This document shows, piece after piece, positions 11,020 to 23,854 of a DNA stretch of 64,000 nucleotides. This DNA is from Macrostomum hystrix (taxonomy: Eukaryota; Platyhelminthes; Macrostomidae): the NCBI GenBank assembly GCA_950097015.1, contig CATNEN010000001.1, positions 5,007,001 to 5,071,000 of the forward strand, given 5' to 3'. The first letter of the stretch is position 1. Every line of letters begins with the position of its first letter. A model generated the notes under the pieces. It searched no databases and was not told where the DNA came from. It saw only the letters and a list, made by a program, of their open reading frames with translations. A program made the position numbers and the translations under genes.

Positions 11020-11735
11020 GATTCCTGAAGCGATATCTTACAAGGCTTCTACGATTCCAGCTAAAATTCAGCTCCAACTGCCATTCTATAGCTCCGGTTC
11101 CTGCTTCGATTCCAGCTACAGCTCCAAGTGCAATACTAGCTGCGATTCCTGCTTGGGATCCAGCTAAGGTTCCAACTGCAATTCTAGCTGCGGTTCCTGC
11201 TTCGATTCCAGCTACAGCTCCAAGTGCAATTCTAGCTGCGATTCCTGCTTGGGATCCAGCTAAGGTTCCAACTGCAATTCTAGCTGCGGTTCCTGCTTCG
11301 ATTCCAGCTACATCTCCAAGTGCAATACTAGCTGCGATTCCTGCTTGGGATCCAGCTAAGGTTCCAACTGCAATTCTAGCTGCGGTTCCTGCTTCGATTC
11401 CAGCTACAAAGCCAACTGCAATTCTAGCTGCGATTCCTGCTTCGATTCCAGCTACAAAGTTAACTGCAATTCTAGCTGCGGTTTCTGCTTCGATTCCAGC
11501 TACAAAGCCAACTGCAATTCTAGCTGCGATTCCTGCTTCGATTCCAGCAACAATCCCAACTGAAATTCTAGCTGCGATTCCTGCTTCGGATCCAGCTACG
11601 GTTCCAACTGCAATTCTAGCTGCGATTTCTGCTTCGATTCCAGCTACATCTACTACTACAATTATGCGATTCCTACTTCGATTCCAGCTACAATGCCAAC
11701 TGTAACTCTAGCTGCGATTCCTGCTTCATGTTAAC
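11020..11735. repeat. 48-bp minisatellite related to family A
   Basis: About 15 units of roughly 46-50 bp: TGCGATTCCTGCTTCGATTC, CAGCTAC, then a variable CCAACTGCAATTCTAGC. Each unit looks like two diverged 24-bp family A monomers, that is, a higher-order form of the arrays at 9241 and 12750. Confidence 0.9.
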
Positions 11736-11920
11736 ATTACAGCCAATTTCGCCAAAGTTATAAATAACGTAAATTTCAGCTGATTTTCAAGCGATTAGAA
11801 ACTCATTTAAGTGACTTTAAAAGTCCATTTTTTTAAGTTTAGCTCCTTTTATAGAATGATTTTTTGCTGTACACAAAATTTACGAATTTCGCTAGCCGAA
11901 ATTTAAATTTCGAGAGCATT

Positions 11921-14900
11921 TCAATGCCCATTTGCTATGCCATTACCGTTGGCAAGGCACGGCTGACGAAACTCGCCAGTTTCGCATTGCGTCTCGTCTC
12001 GTCTCTCGTCTTGCGGGTGGTAAATGACGACCATCCGCTCAGCGTCAATGTGTCCGTTTGCGTGGCAACTCCATTGTTCGCTCATGTGCCTTGGAAACAA
12101 TCAGGTTGAGATGCTATTGTCACTCCCATTTCCTTCCTCCCCCTATTTCCATTCAACTCCCATTTCCTTCCATCCCCTATTTCCTTCCGTTCCAATACTT
12201 CCGCCCCCTATTTCCTTCCGCCCCCCTATTTCCTTCCGTCCCAATCCTTCCGCCCCCTATTTCCTTCCATCCCCTATTTCCTTCCGTCCCAATCCTTCCG
12301 CCCCCTATTTCCTTCCATCCCCTATTTCCTTCCGTCCCAATCCTTCCGCCCCTATTTCCTTCCGCCCCCCCAATTATCCTTTCGCTCCTATTCTTTCCTC
12401 CCCTCTTCCCTCCGCCCCTTATCCATCCGCCCCTCTTCACTCCGCCCCTTATCCACCCGCCCCTCTTCCTACCGCCCCTTCCCAGTCAGGCACTCACAGT
12501 CGCTGTTTAATGATCTGGACGCAAATCCACCCGGCCAGGAACAGAGCCGCGGTGCTAACCAACAACAACAACGCCAGGGTGGTGTATCGGAAATGGCTGT
12601 CATTGTGCTTCTCCGAGAATAGATAAGCCACTTCACGGACAAAGTCCTTTATTCCGGGTGGAAAACAGTCCAGGGGCAGAACCGTAGGCTGGACGCAGCC
12701 GGCCATTGAACTGTACACTGCGGATGTCAACGCAAAAGTCATTGTCTTCCGCTGCGATTCCAGCAATGACTCCTGTTGCGATTATAGTTATTGCTCCTGC
12801 TACGATTCTAGTTATAGCTCCTGCTGCGATTCTAGTTATTGCTCCTGCTGCGATTCTAGTTATAGCTCCTGCTGCGATTCTAGTTATTGCTCCTGCTGCG
12901 ATTCTAGTTATAGCTACTGCTGCGATTCTAGTTATTGCTCCTGCTGCGATTCTAGTTATTGCTCCTGCTGCGATTCTAGTTATCGCTCCTGCTGCGATTC
13001 TAGTTATTGCTCCTGCTGCGATTCTAGTTATTGCTCCTGCTGCGATTCTAGTTATTGCTCCTGCTGCGATTCTAGTTATCGCTCCTGCTGCGATTCTAGT
13101 TATTGCTCCTGCTGCGATTCTAGTTATTGCTCCTGCTGCGATTATAGTTATTGCTCCTGCTGCGATTCTAGTTATTGCTCCTGCTGCGATTCTAGTTATT
13201 GCTCCTGCTGCGATTCTAGTTATTGCTCCTGCTGCGATTCTAGTTATTGCTCCTGCTGCGATTCTAGTTATTGCTCCTGCTGCGATTCTAGTTATTGCTC
13301 CTGCTGCGATTCTAGTTATTGCTCCTGCTGCGTTTCTAGTTATAGCTACTGCTGCGATTCTAGTTATCGCTCCTGCTGCGATTCATGGTTAAACAACTTC
13401 TACGATTCTATTGATATTTTATGGATAGAATAGATAGAATTTTGTAGATATCAGAATTTTTTATGCTTTTTCCGTTTTAATTTTTTATCAAACAATAAAG
13501 AATTTATTGGTAAAGGTCATATTTAAACGTGTTAATTAGCATTAAAAATCTATTGCTTACTTATTATTTTGCACTTTGTCATCATGTTCGGACACTGACT
13601 TGGCTCACAAACTTCAGTATTATTGATATGCCGGCCTCTGAGCTAAAAAGTAAAGCGAGATTTGTGAAATTAACAGGTTAGGACGCAATATATTACAGTA
13701 TATTACAGAACTATAACTGTCCCTAGGTTGTTTATAGATTAGACCTGTCTTTGTGTCTGTCTTTGTGCCTGTCTTTATGTCTGTCTTTATGTCTGTCTTT
13801 GTGTCTGTCTTTGTGTCTGTCTTTATGTCTGTCTTTGTGTCTGTCTTTGTGTCTGTCATTATGCCTGTCTTTGTGTCTGTCTTTGTGTCTGTCTTTGTGT
13901 CTGTCATTGTGTCTGTCTTTGTGTCTGTCATTGTGCCTGTCTTTGTGCATGTCTTTGTGTCTGTCTCTGTGTCTGTCTTTGTGTCTGTCTTTGTGTCTGT
14001 CATTGTGCCTGTCTTTGTGCCTGTCTTTCTGTCTGTCTTCGTGCCTTTCTTTGTGTCAGTTTTTCTGTCTGTCTTTGTGCCTGTCTTTGTTTCTCTCTTT
14101 GTCTCTGTCTTTGTGTCTGTCTTTGCGTTTATCTTTGCGTCTGTCTTTGTTGTCTGTCTTTGTTTCTGTATATGTCTGTCTTTGTGCCTGTCTTTGTGCC
14201 TTTCTTGTGTCTGTCTTTGTGTCTGTATGTGTCTGTCTTTGTGTCTGTCTTTGTGTCTGTCCTTGTGCCTGTCTTTCTGTCTGTCTTCGTGCCTTTCTTT
14301 GTGTCTGTTTTTCTGTCTGTCTTCGTGCCTGTCTTTGTTTCTCTCTTTGTCTCTGTCTTTGTGTCTGTCTTTGCGTTTATCTTTGTGTCTTTCTTTGTTG
14401 TCTGTCTTTGTGTCTGTCTTTGCGTTTATCTTTGTGTCTTTCTTTGTTGTCTGTCTTTATGTCTGTCTTTATGTCTGTCTTTGTGTCTGTCTTTGTGTCT
14501 GTCTTTGTGTCTTTCTTTGTGTCTGTCTTTGTGTCTGTCTTTGTGTCTGTCATTTTGTCTGTCCTTGTGTCTGTCTTTATGTCTGTCTTTGTGTCTGTCT
14601 TTGTGTCTGTATATGTCTGTCTTTGTGTCTGTCTTTGTGTCTGTCTTTGTGTCTGTCATTGTGCCTGTCTTTGTGCCTGTCTTTGTGTCTGTCATTGTTC
14701 CTGTCTTTGTGCCTGTCTTTCTGTCTGTCTTCGTGCCTTTCTTTGTGTCTGTTTTTCTGTCTGTCTTTGTGCCTGTCTTTGTTTCTCTCTTTGTCTCTGT
14801 CTTTGTGTCTGTCTTTGCGTTTATCTTTGTGTCTTTCTTTGTTGTCTGTCTTTGTGTCTGTATATGTCTGTCTTTGTGCCTGTCTTTGTATCTGTCTTTG

Positions 14901-17194
14901 TGTCTGTCGTTGTGCCTGTCTTTGTGTCTGTCTTTGTGTCTGTCTTTGCGTTTATCTTTGCGTCTGTCTTTGTTGTCTGACTTTGTGTCTGTATATGTCT
15001 GTCTTTGTGCCTGTCTTTGTGCCTTTCTTGTATCTGTCTTTGTGTCTGTATGTGTCTATCTTTGTGCCTGTCTTTGAGTCTGTATGTGTCTGTCTTTGTG
15101 CCTGTCTTTGAGTCTGTATGTGTCTATCTTTGTGCCTGTCTTTGAGTCTGTATGTGTCTGTCTTTGTGTCTGTCTTTGTGTCTGTCCTTGTGTCTGTCTT
15201 TATGTCTGTCTTTGTGTCTGTCTTTGTGTCTGTATATGTCTGTCTTTGTGTCTGTCTTTGTGTCTATCTTTGTGTCTGTCATTGTGCCTGTCTTTGTGCC
15301 TGTCTTTCTGTCTGTCTTCGTGCCTTTCTTTGTGTCTGTTTTTCTGTCTGTTTTTGTGCCTGTCTTTGTTTCTCTCTTTGTCTCTGTCTTTGTGTCTGTC
15401 TTTGCGTTTATCTTTGTGTCTTTCTTTGTTGTCTGTCTTTGTGTCTTTCTTTGTTGTCTGTCTTTGTGTCTGTATATGTCTGTCTTTGTGCCTGTCTTTG
15501 TATCTGTCTTTGTGTCTGTATATGTCTGTCTTTGTGCCTGTCTTTGTGCCTTTCTTGTGTCTGTCTTTGTGTCTGTATGTGTCTATCTTTGTGCCTGTCT
15601 TTGAGTCTGTATGTGTCTGTCTTTGTGCCTGTCTTTGAGTCTGTATGTGTCTATCTTTGTGCCTGTCTTTGAGTCTGTATGTGTCTGTCTTTGTGCCTGT
15701 CTTTGAGTCTGTATGTGTCTGTCTTTGTGCCTGTCTTTGAGTCTGTATGTGTCTGTCTTTGTGCCTGTCTTTGAGTCTATCTTCGTGCCCACCTGTCTGA
15801 TTTAATCATTTCTTGTTCTTGTAGCATTTTTCAAGCACAGCAAGTGCTGTTAAAAACTGTCTTACCGCAGCAGAGAACGTCTTTGGTCTTCGACAGTACT
15901 CTTTTAGAATATCGTCATTATCAGCCGCAGAAACTTCTAAAGAGTAATAATTTGTCTTGTAAATTCTTCTCGGCATTCGCATTGAAAAGTCCCATGGATA
16001 TCTTGTGCCAGATGTATCGTTGATGAGAAATAACACACCTGTGTTGACGCCAAGACGCTTGTATTGCTCCATGCCAGTGAAAAAAAATACAATACGCCTG
16101 TTGTCCACCGCCGATTGAAAGCCGTAAATGTTAACCTCTCCGGCTCCTAGACAATGAAGTCCATAGTAAATAGGCTTTTAGCTTTAGTTCCTCAAAGCAA
16201 TTCTACCTACGATTCTTAGGGCCGACTATCGCTATCATGCTTCGTTCGATTCTAGCTTGTTTCTTCGTGCGATTCTAGCTTGGTTCTTCGTGCGATTCTA
16301 GCTTGTTTCTTCGTGCGATTCTAGCTTGTTTCTTCGTTCGATTCTAGCTTGTTTCTTCGTGCGATTCTAGCTTGTTTCTTCGTGCGATTCTAGCTTGTTT
16401 TTTCGTGCGATTCTAGCTTGTTTCTTCGTGCGATTCTAGCTTGTTTCTTCGTGCGATTCTAGCTTGTTTCTTCGTGCGATTCTAGCTTGTTTCTTCGTGC
16501 GATTCTAGCTTGGTTCTTCGTGCGATTCTAGCTTGTTTCTTCGTGCGATTCTAGCTTGTTTCTTCGTTCGATTCTAGCTTGTTTCTTCGTGCGATTCTAG
16601 CTTGGTTTTTCGTGCGATTCTAGCTTGTTTCTTCGTGCGATTCTAGCTTGTTTCTTCGTGCGATTCTAGCTTGTTTCTTCGTGCGATTCTAGCTTGGTTC
16701 TTCGTGCGATTCTAGCTTGTTTCTTCGTGCGATTCTAGCTTGTTTCTTCGTTCGATTCTAGCTTGTTTCTTCGTGCGATTCTAGCTTGTTTCTTCGTTCG
16801 ATTCTAGCTTGTTTCTTCGTGCGATTCTAGCTTGTTTCCTGTTGCGATTCTAGCTTGGTTCTTCGTGCGATTCTAGCTTGTTTCTTCGTGCGATTCTAGC
16901 TTTTTTTTCGTTCGATTCTACTATGATTCTTCGTGTGATTCTAGCTTGTTTTTTCGTGCGATTCTGCCTATGCTTCTTGGTTCTATGATTGCTCTTGCTT
17001 TCGAACGTGCAACCTTAAAAGCTACTATGCTATTGTTTCTAACGTCGTTTACAAATAGAAATTCTTGTATAGCAACTACACAAGGTTGATTGCTAGGCTG
17101 ATATAGACTTACCTGCTTCTGAAGCTAAATTCAGTTTTGCAATTATGGTTAATAGAAGAATTAGAAAACTCAGCAGATATTTTGCTGATTCCAT
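11921..17194 (-). CDS. Type I membrane protein, paralogue A (unknown family)
   Basis: Five coding exons on the minus strand: 17194-17113, 16146-15866, 13642-13561, 12717-12498, 12089-11921. Protein of 277 aa. Signal peptide MESAKYLLSFLILLLTIIAK, donor GTAAGT. Ectodomain with YGFQSAVDNRRIVFFFTGME, which aligns with HGLQSADDKSAVLLYFKSEY of paralogue B. A small cysteine exon contains VCEPSQC. Transmembrane helix about 194-218 (TTLALLLLVSTAALFLAGWI), then a 59-residue tail with IDAERMVVIYHPQDE, similar to the paralogue B tail. The frame would stop just after KQRL if the CT|GTGAGT donor at 12497 were not used; splicing to the acceptor at 12090 restores the conserved tail, so I prefer the spliced form. 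Exon 2 corresponds to two exons of paralogue B. Function unknown. Confidence 0.78.
12125..12480. repeat. Pyrimidine-rich minisatellite (CCCCCTATTTCCTTCCGTCC)
   Basis: Irregular units of CCCCTATTTCCTTCC plus GTCCCAATCCTTCCG, grading into CCGCCCCTTATCCATC. Lies in the last intron of the paralogue A gene, so the transcript strand is purine-rich. Strong strand asymmetry (almost no G on the + strand). Confidence 0.92.
12750..13388. repeat. 24-bp minisatellite, family A variant (GCGATTCTAGTTATTGCTCC)
   Basis: About 26 highly uniform copies of GCGATTCTAGTTATTGCTCC plus TGCT, in intron 3 of the paralogue A gene, starting about 30 bp from the exon at 12717. It reads as VIAPAAIL repeats in one frame; not a gene. 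Confidence 0.96.
13745..15785. repeat. 12-bp minisatellite (TGTCTGTCTTTG) with higher-order structure
   Basis: More than 2 kb of TGTCTGTCTTTG units in intron 2 of the paralogue A gene. Larger blocks recur: a segment with TCTTCGTGCCTTTCTTTG, TTTCTCTCTTTGTCTCTG and GCGTTTATCTTTG appears near 14030, 14280, 14730 and 15310, so unequal exchange has copied blocks of several hundred bp. All + frames are open (LCLS, VFVS) purely from the unit. Confidence 0.95.
16225..16970. repeat. 23-bp minisatellite, family A relative (GCGATTCTAGCTTGTTTCTT)
   Basis: About 32 copies of GCGATTCTAGCTTGTTTCTT plus CGT in intron 1 of the paralogue A gene. The leading GCGATTCTAGCT is identical to the 24-bp family A unit; the second half differs. 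Confidence 0.95.
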
Positions 17195-18819
17195 GATTGG
17201 ATGATTGTACGATAGATTTCCAGTTGCTGCTTGCTTAATTGGTGTCACGCTATGTTTTGACAATCGTGCCAAATATACAATTTTCAATCCAGTTATTTTC
17301 CCTGCCCTCTCTTCACTTCCTTGTTATCACTCGTTAGATCCTTGATGTTCTGTTTATCTGAGAAGCAGTTATTTTTTACACAAAATGCCAAAGCTATAAA
17401 TAAGTTTCAAACCTTGAGAAAGAGCAAATATACTCCCACGTGAAAAATCTCGTCCATACGCTTGTATTTGCTATTTTGCATTGTCTCTGTTGCGTTCTGT
17501 CATACTCATGCTCCGTTAACATTTGAGCACTCTTGAGGCGGTCAAAATGCTATTTAAACTTGCACACGTTTATCCGAGTCTGCGCATGAGTCACAATAAC
17601 GCCCTTATATGATATATTAATATTAATTAACAACACCCTTGTTAGCATTTTATGGGGCTTTACTAACAGGGAAGTGATAGTATAAGGTAATTCCGAGATT
17701 TTTATAGAATTTTTTATTAGGGCAGGCAAGTCTCACTTATAACATTATCTAAAAAGCGTAGTAAGTTAAATTATACATCGAGCAGTTAAATTCCGAATGA
17801 AACCACGGAAGTATTTAAACAAAAATTTGTGCCTATTGTGACACAGAAAGAGTTCAAAGGGTCAAGTAATTGGGAAATTTCTGATGCAGATTGTTAAATA
17901 ATGGCTCTGTGACTAAACTGTCATAACACATTGTGCTCAATCAGGTGCTCAATCAATGACTAAGCAAGCATCTATAGAGCATATATGCTCTCTGCCTGTG
18001 CCTAGACGATGTTTTACACTCACATGAAAGTATAAACATCGACTGAATGCTTATACATATAAATTACTACATCAGCTACCTTAAGTAGCGTATATAGTTC
18101 ATTATAATCAAGAAAACATTATTATTATTATATTCATTCAGGCAATTCTGGTATCGTTTTAGTTCTAATCATTAATCCTAAGCAAAATATGTATATATTT
18201 GTTGGTTAGCATCTCAAAAAAACTAAAAAAGATTTCTTCGGACATAATTGAAAATTATAAATTGTAAAGTGTCAAGAAATCTTTACTACGGAGGTATCTG
18301 ATAGGCTGGCTCTAACAACATACGCCAAGGGGTCGAAAAAGCTAGTCTACTATACTAAAAGTACTATACTAAATTTTCAGAGAACTATGATTTTAAATAA
18401 GCATCGAAATCCTTTACAGAGGTGCGTTTTGCTAAAAGTGGCTAGAGTTATATTACAATGGCAAGGCACTGATAAAAACAAAGATAAGAAATATATAAAA
18501 ATCATCAAACTGAAACACGTGCCATAAGACCATGCCAACGAATTCACGTTGCTTCTGCTTGCTGACTCTGCACAATTGCTCATTACAGATAGACTATCGA
18601 TTTTAAATATTTTACAAGAGAAATCGTTTTTGATTACGTTAAGAAGGGTGCATTGACTCCAAACTTTTCATCATATATATACTTTTATGAGCTCTTTACT
18701 GAGGCTTAAATGCAGCAAAAATACATTGTGCGGGTGACAATATTAAAACCTCTATTAATTTATAAGTCATTAAACCTGTGTTTCTTGCATACAGTCTTTA
18801 GTTGAACGAAGCTTTTCAA
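17195..18819. other. Intergenic region between paralogue A and the CUB-LDLa gene
   Basis: AT-rich unique sequence; both flanking genes are on the minus strand, so this holds the 3' end of the CUB-LDLa transcript and the promoter of paralogue A. No tandem array, a rarity in this window. No coding or RNA gene recognised. Confidence 0.5.
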
Positions 18820-18951
18820 TCATAATTGCACTGGGTAAACAATCTTGTCTTTGCTACTACTAGACACTGAAATCTGCTGCTGCTGTTGCTGCTGAGGCGG
18901 CAGAGTCATTGGAGTCGCATGCAAACTGGTGCTATAGAAGCGAAAAGGCGA

Positions 18952-18993
<42 letters not shown>

Positions 18994-21900
18994 ATGCTGC
19001 TGCTGCTGCTGCTGTTGTTGTTGCAGCTGTTGATAATAGTGGTGATAGTGCTGGTGCTGATGGTGATGCTGCTGCTGCTGCTGCTGATAACTCCGCGCAC
19101 TTTTAGCGCTCCTAGAACTGCTCGGCGTCAGGCAGGCGGCGCCGTGCGGCGAAGAAAAACCACCTGTGTGGCTCGCCGGATGGTGCTGCGAGTGCTGCAT
19201 CATCAGCAGCTGGTAATAGGTCGGCTGCTGACCTGCGACAAGCCTGCCAGAAGGGGAAAAGGGCTGCTGCTGCGGCTGCTGCTGCTGCTGCTGAGGGACA
19301 GGTGGAGGCGACGATTGTTGCTGTTGAAAGCTCAGACTAGACAATGAGGAACCATTGCCACTGAGATGCTGCTGCTGCTGCTGCTGCTGTTGCTGATAGG
19401 GCCTCCTGACTGTAGCCGGACTGTGTAACAGAAGCAGATTCGTCACCAACTCCTGCTGCTCCTGTTGATTTTGCTGCTGCTGCTGCTGATGTCGATAAAG
19501 AGAGATGGGCGTCGACGGAGCTGAAGACGATCTGCAGCGACAGGCAGCAGCGAATTGACCGGTCAGGCAGCGGTAGCAGCAGCAGGCGACGCCGAGCAGA
19601 CACGCCATGCCGGCGGTCACCGCGGCGACGCCGATGGCCACTGAGGCGGCGATGCCGAAGCTGGCCAGCAGTCGCGACACCAGGCCGCTGTTTTGGCCGT
19701 TGAAATCGCCGCCAGTGGAATCGAAGCTACCGGCGCTGCGGTCGTCTCCTCCGGCTGGTTTTTTGGGCAGATTCCAGAGAGGGAAATATTATTACTTATA
19801 AATTCGAAATTCGTTATTCTAAGCTCTTGGCAAATCCGCAGTTAGAAATCTTATAGAAAACCATGATCATAACTTATAGAAAATCCGGATATCTAACGAT
19901 TTTTAGGTTAGATTTTAGAATTAAGTAAATTCTTACTGGAACTAATCTATTTAGATATATATATATTGGTTTGGAAAAGTTTAAATGAAATCTAAAATAA
20001 ATTTCTTTGAAATCTCTGGGAAACTCCAGGAAAATTCTATGGAAACTCCAGGGAAATCCCAGGGAAACTCCAGGGAAATCCCAGGGAAACTCCTGGGGAA
20101 ATCCCACAGAAACTCCAGGGAAATTCCAGGGAAGTAAGCGCATAATGAAATTCCACGTAAAATTAAAAATAATTTTTTTGGAAATTTAAATTAAATTAAC
20201 AGTACTGGAGCTAAATCCCTATACTAAAATTCAAAACTATCTATATATATACATATTTATTCTATACTAAAAACCTACAAAAACTATAAAGATCAGAGGA
20301 AATCTCTCTTTTGAGTTTGCAAAGATGTCAGCTGGTACTAACCTTCCTGACGTCGCAGCCGGCACAGCTCGGTTTGTTCATCTGAACCGTTCGGACAATG
20401 AACAACGCCATCGCAGAGGGCGTCACGAGGTAGGCACCAGCTAGCCAGGGGGCCACTTGATGACGTCATCGTTAGAGTCTTGCCTGTAGCAACCGATTCG
20501 ACTTGTCGACTGACCCTGGCCGGCTGGCGAACGGTTGTCATTGGCGCGGCTGGTCGAAATTGGCAGAGTCGCAGCCGAGACTCGTACTGGCTAGTTTTGC
20601 TTCCAGATAGCGTTGCTGGGCTGTTGTCAACGTTGACAGGTGTCGCCTTGGAAGCTGGCAGACACGCCGGACTGCTGCCTCGTCGGGTTGGTGACGTAAC
20701 CGAGGCGGCTGTTAAACGAAATCCGGCGCTAGGATCCTGCAGCATCACCGGGGATAACTTGTCCGGCTTGGAACTGTGGGAAATGGAGGACGACAAAGTT
20801 TGGGGGAGTTTTTTTATAGAAGGGAGGATTTAAAGCTTGAATCTCTACACATTTACGAGCGTAGTTATTCTGAGGATTATCTGGATAGTCTAGGGATAGT
20901 CTAGGGATTATCTGGCTAGTATAGGGATTATCTGGCTAGTCTAGGGATTATCTGGATAGTCTAGGGATTTTTTGGCTAGTCTAGGGATTATCTGGCTATT
21001 CTAGGGATTATCTGGCTGGTCTAGGGATTATCTGGATTATGTAGGAATTATCTGGATAGTCTAGGAATTATCTGGATAGTCTAGGAATTATCTGGATAGT
21101 CTAGGGATTATATGGATTGTCTAGGGATTATCTGGATAGTCTAGGGATTATCTGGATAGTCTAGGGATTATCTGGATAGTCTAGGGATTATCTGGATAGT
21201 CTAGGGATTATCTGGATAGTCTAGGGATTATCTGGATAGTCTAGGGATTATCTGGATAGTCTAGGGATTATCTGGATAGTCTAGGGATTATCTGGATAGT
21301 CTAGGGATTATCTGGATAGTCTAGGGATTACCTGGATAAACCGGGGATTTTATATATCATGTTGAGTTGCAGAAAAATGACTTTAAAAATGTCTAAATAT
21401 TTTCACTAGCATATTTAGAAATTACTATTTTAGCTCGTTTTTTTTCTGTTAGTCAATATTTTTTCATAGATAAACCTTCCTTGCTACTTATAGCTAGTGG
21501 TGTGAGTATACTATTTTTAACTTTCGCAATTTTTGTCAGATATTTCGTTTAGTAAATTCTCTGTTGCAATGCTAAAAATGCTAAAATGGCATCCTTAATC
21601 CTTGGCGCACTAAAAAATTGTCTGTTTTCAGAATGTTTGAAAATTTGATATTTCAAATACGAAATTTGTGCACTGAAAAATAATATTATTATAATTTAGT
21701 TACTAGGCCAATATTAGTCTAATTTTTTCTAGTTTCATCGCGTTGCTCGTGTGACTGCCAGAGTTTGATTGCGGTGGGATTAGCGCTTTTATGGGAATCT
21801 ACGAAAGAGAAGAAATTCGGATTGGGGACTTAGCAGATTGATAAGTTGCTGCGCATTTAGCAACTTGAGTTTCTGTCATCTCCTGCTATCGACAATGTCA

Positions 21901-23768
21901 TGCGCGCCGCTTTCCAGAACTTGGCTTAATCTACAACACATGGCAGTTACTTCTAATCTCCACTTCTCTCTCCCCCCTCCGTCATTTCCCTCACTCTCTC
22001 CCTCACTCTCTCCCTCACACTCTCCCTCAGACTCTCCCTCACACTCTGCCTCACACTCTCCCTCACACTCGCCCTCACTCTCTCCCTCACACTCTCCCTC
22101 ACTCTCTCCCTCACACTCTCCCTCACTCTCTCCCTCACACTCTCCCTCACACTCTGCCTCACACTCTCCCTCACTCTCTCCCTCACACTCGCCCTCACTC
22201 TCTCCCTCACACTCTCCCTCACACTCTCCCTCACACTCTCCCTCACACTCTGCCTCACACTCTCCCTCACTCTCTCCCTCACACTCGCCCTCACTCTCTC
22301 CCTCACACTCTCCCTCACTCTCTCCCTCACACTCTCCCTCACTCTCTCCCTCACACTCTCCCTCACACTCTCCCTCACACTCTGCCTCACACTCTCCCTC
22401 ACTCTCTCCCTCACACTCGCCCTCACTCTCTCCCTCACACTCTCCCTCACTCTCTCCCTCACACTCTCCCTCACACTCTGCCTCACACTCTGCCTCACTC
22501 TCTCCCTCACACTCGCCCTCACTCTCTCCCTCACACTCTCCCTCACTCTCTCTCTCACACTCTCTCCCTCACACTCTCCCTCAACTCTTTAATTCACACT
22601 CTCCCTCACTCTCTCCCTCGCTCTCTCCCTCACTCTCTTTCTCACTCTCAAAACAGCTTTTTCTTCTCTTTTTTCTGACCGCCTTTTCTTCATTATTCGA
22701 AAAAAAAGTCTGACTGTTACCCACTTTTATCAGAAAACATATTTCCATTTCTTACTTCCATGGTCATACCTACAGTTACTTAATATTTCGCTCTCCTGCT
22801 GTAGATGATTTCTTAAAGCTTTCTTCTTCAAAACAGTTCAGCAACTTAGTCAGTTAAAACTTGCATGTTAGTTTATTTGCTTAGAGAACTCCTATTTATT
22901 TCTCTGCTTTCATAGAGCCCAAAGTATTCCAAAGACTTAATTCTATCGTCAAGCAACAGCTGGCTTAGAACTTGTGACAAGAGATTTTTGAAGCCGATAA
23001 GTTCGGTCTATTTGTGCGCTGACTTTGTTATTGATCAATGCATATTTTATTATCAAATACTGTCATAATGTGTACTTTTAATTTCTGTCTCGCTGTTATT
23101 TGTTATAGAATAAGTTAACGTTAATTTCTAACGGATAATTAAAACACAATTCTCGATTGCTGAAGCCAGTAATTGTTTTGTTTCTATATTTAGAAAACCG
23201 GAAAACCCATGTCTCATCACGTGACTTATCTAAGCCATTTTTCAGATGCCATAAATCGATTACGGTGACAGAGTTATTCTATATTTAGAAAATCGGGAGA
23301 CCCCCAATTTAATCACGTGACTGATCGAAGCAAGATAAGGTCTAAGTAAGTTAAGATAGGCAATAGAAAAGGTTCTATTTTTAGAAAATCTCGTGTAATA
23401 AGCGTCACTCTCAGTATGGCTCAAAATTATCACCTGACCTAACGCAGTCAATCAAATCTCTAGGACTATTTTTACTGAATCCTATTTCTTTGCCTCGAAA
23501 AAGTTTTGTTAGCGAATGCTAAATTATCTAACAAAGAACTTGATGACCAAATTTTAATCCGCTAAAATAATTCTTCTGGAATAATGGCCTAAGAGAAATG
23601 AACCAAAAAAGTGTTTGATGTCTTCTTATTAGAAGCTTTATCCTAATCCCTTGTTGCTTGTAACGAGGCAATATATTATAATTTAGTTGGAGTTTATAGG
23701 GCCTATTATCTATGAGATCTACGAGCCGTAACATTGTTGTGCTACTCATGTTGTCATCAAGCATCATG

Positions 23769-23854
<86 letters not shown>

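Noticed and set aside
11020-11735. CRISPR-like look of regularly spaced repeats
   Set aside because: Units are contiguous with diverged repeats rather than unique spacers; eukaryotic intergenic DNA; no cas genes.
13751-15672. Frames of 150-450 codons (LCLSLCLS, VFVSVFVS)
   Set aside because: Product of a 12-bp unit; mutually overlapping frames in an intron.
18886-19347. Plus-strand frames with polyL/polyA opposite the polyQ exon
   Set aside because: Antisense shadows of the CTG repeats in the CUB-LDLa tail.
21953-22558. 201-codon minus-strand RERVRESV repeat frame
   Set aside because: Reads the 12-bp CTCCCTCACACT array; no unique sequence.
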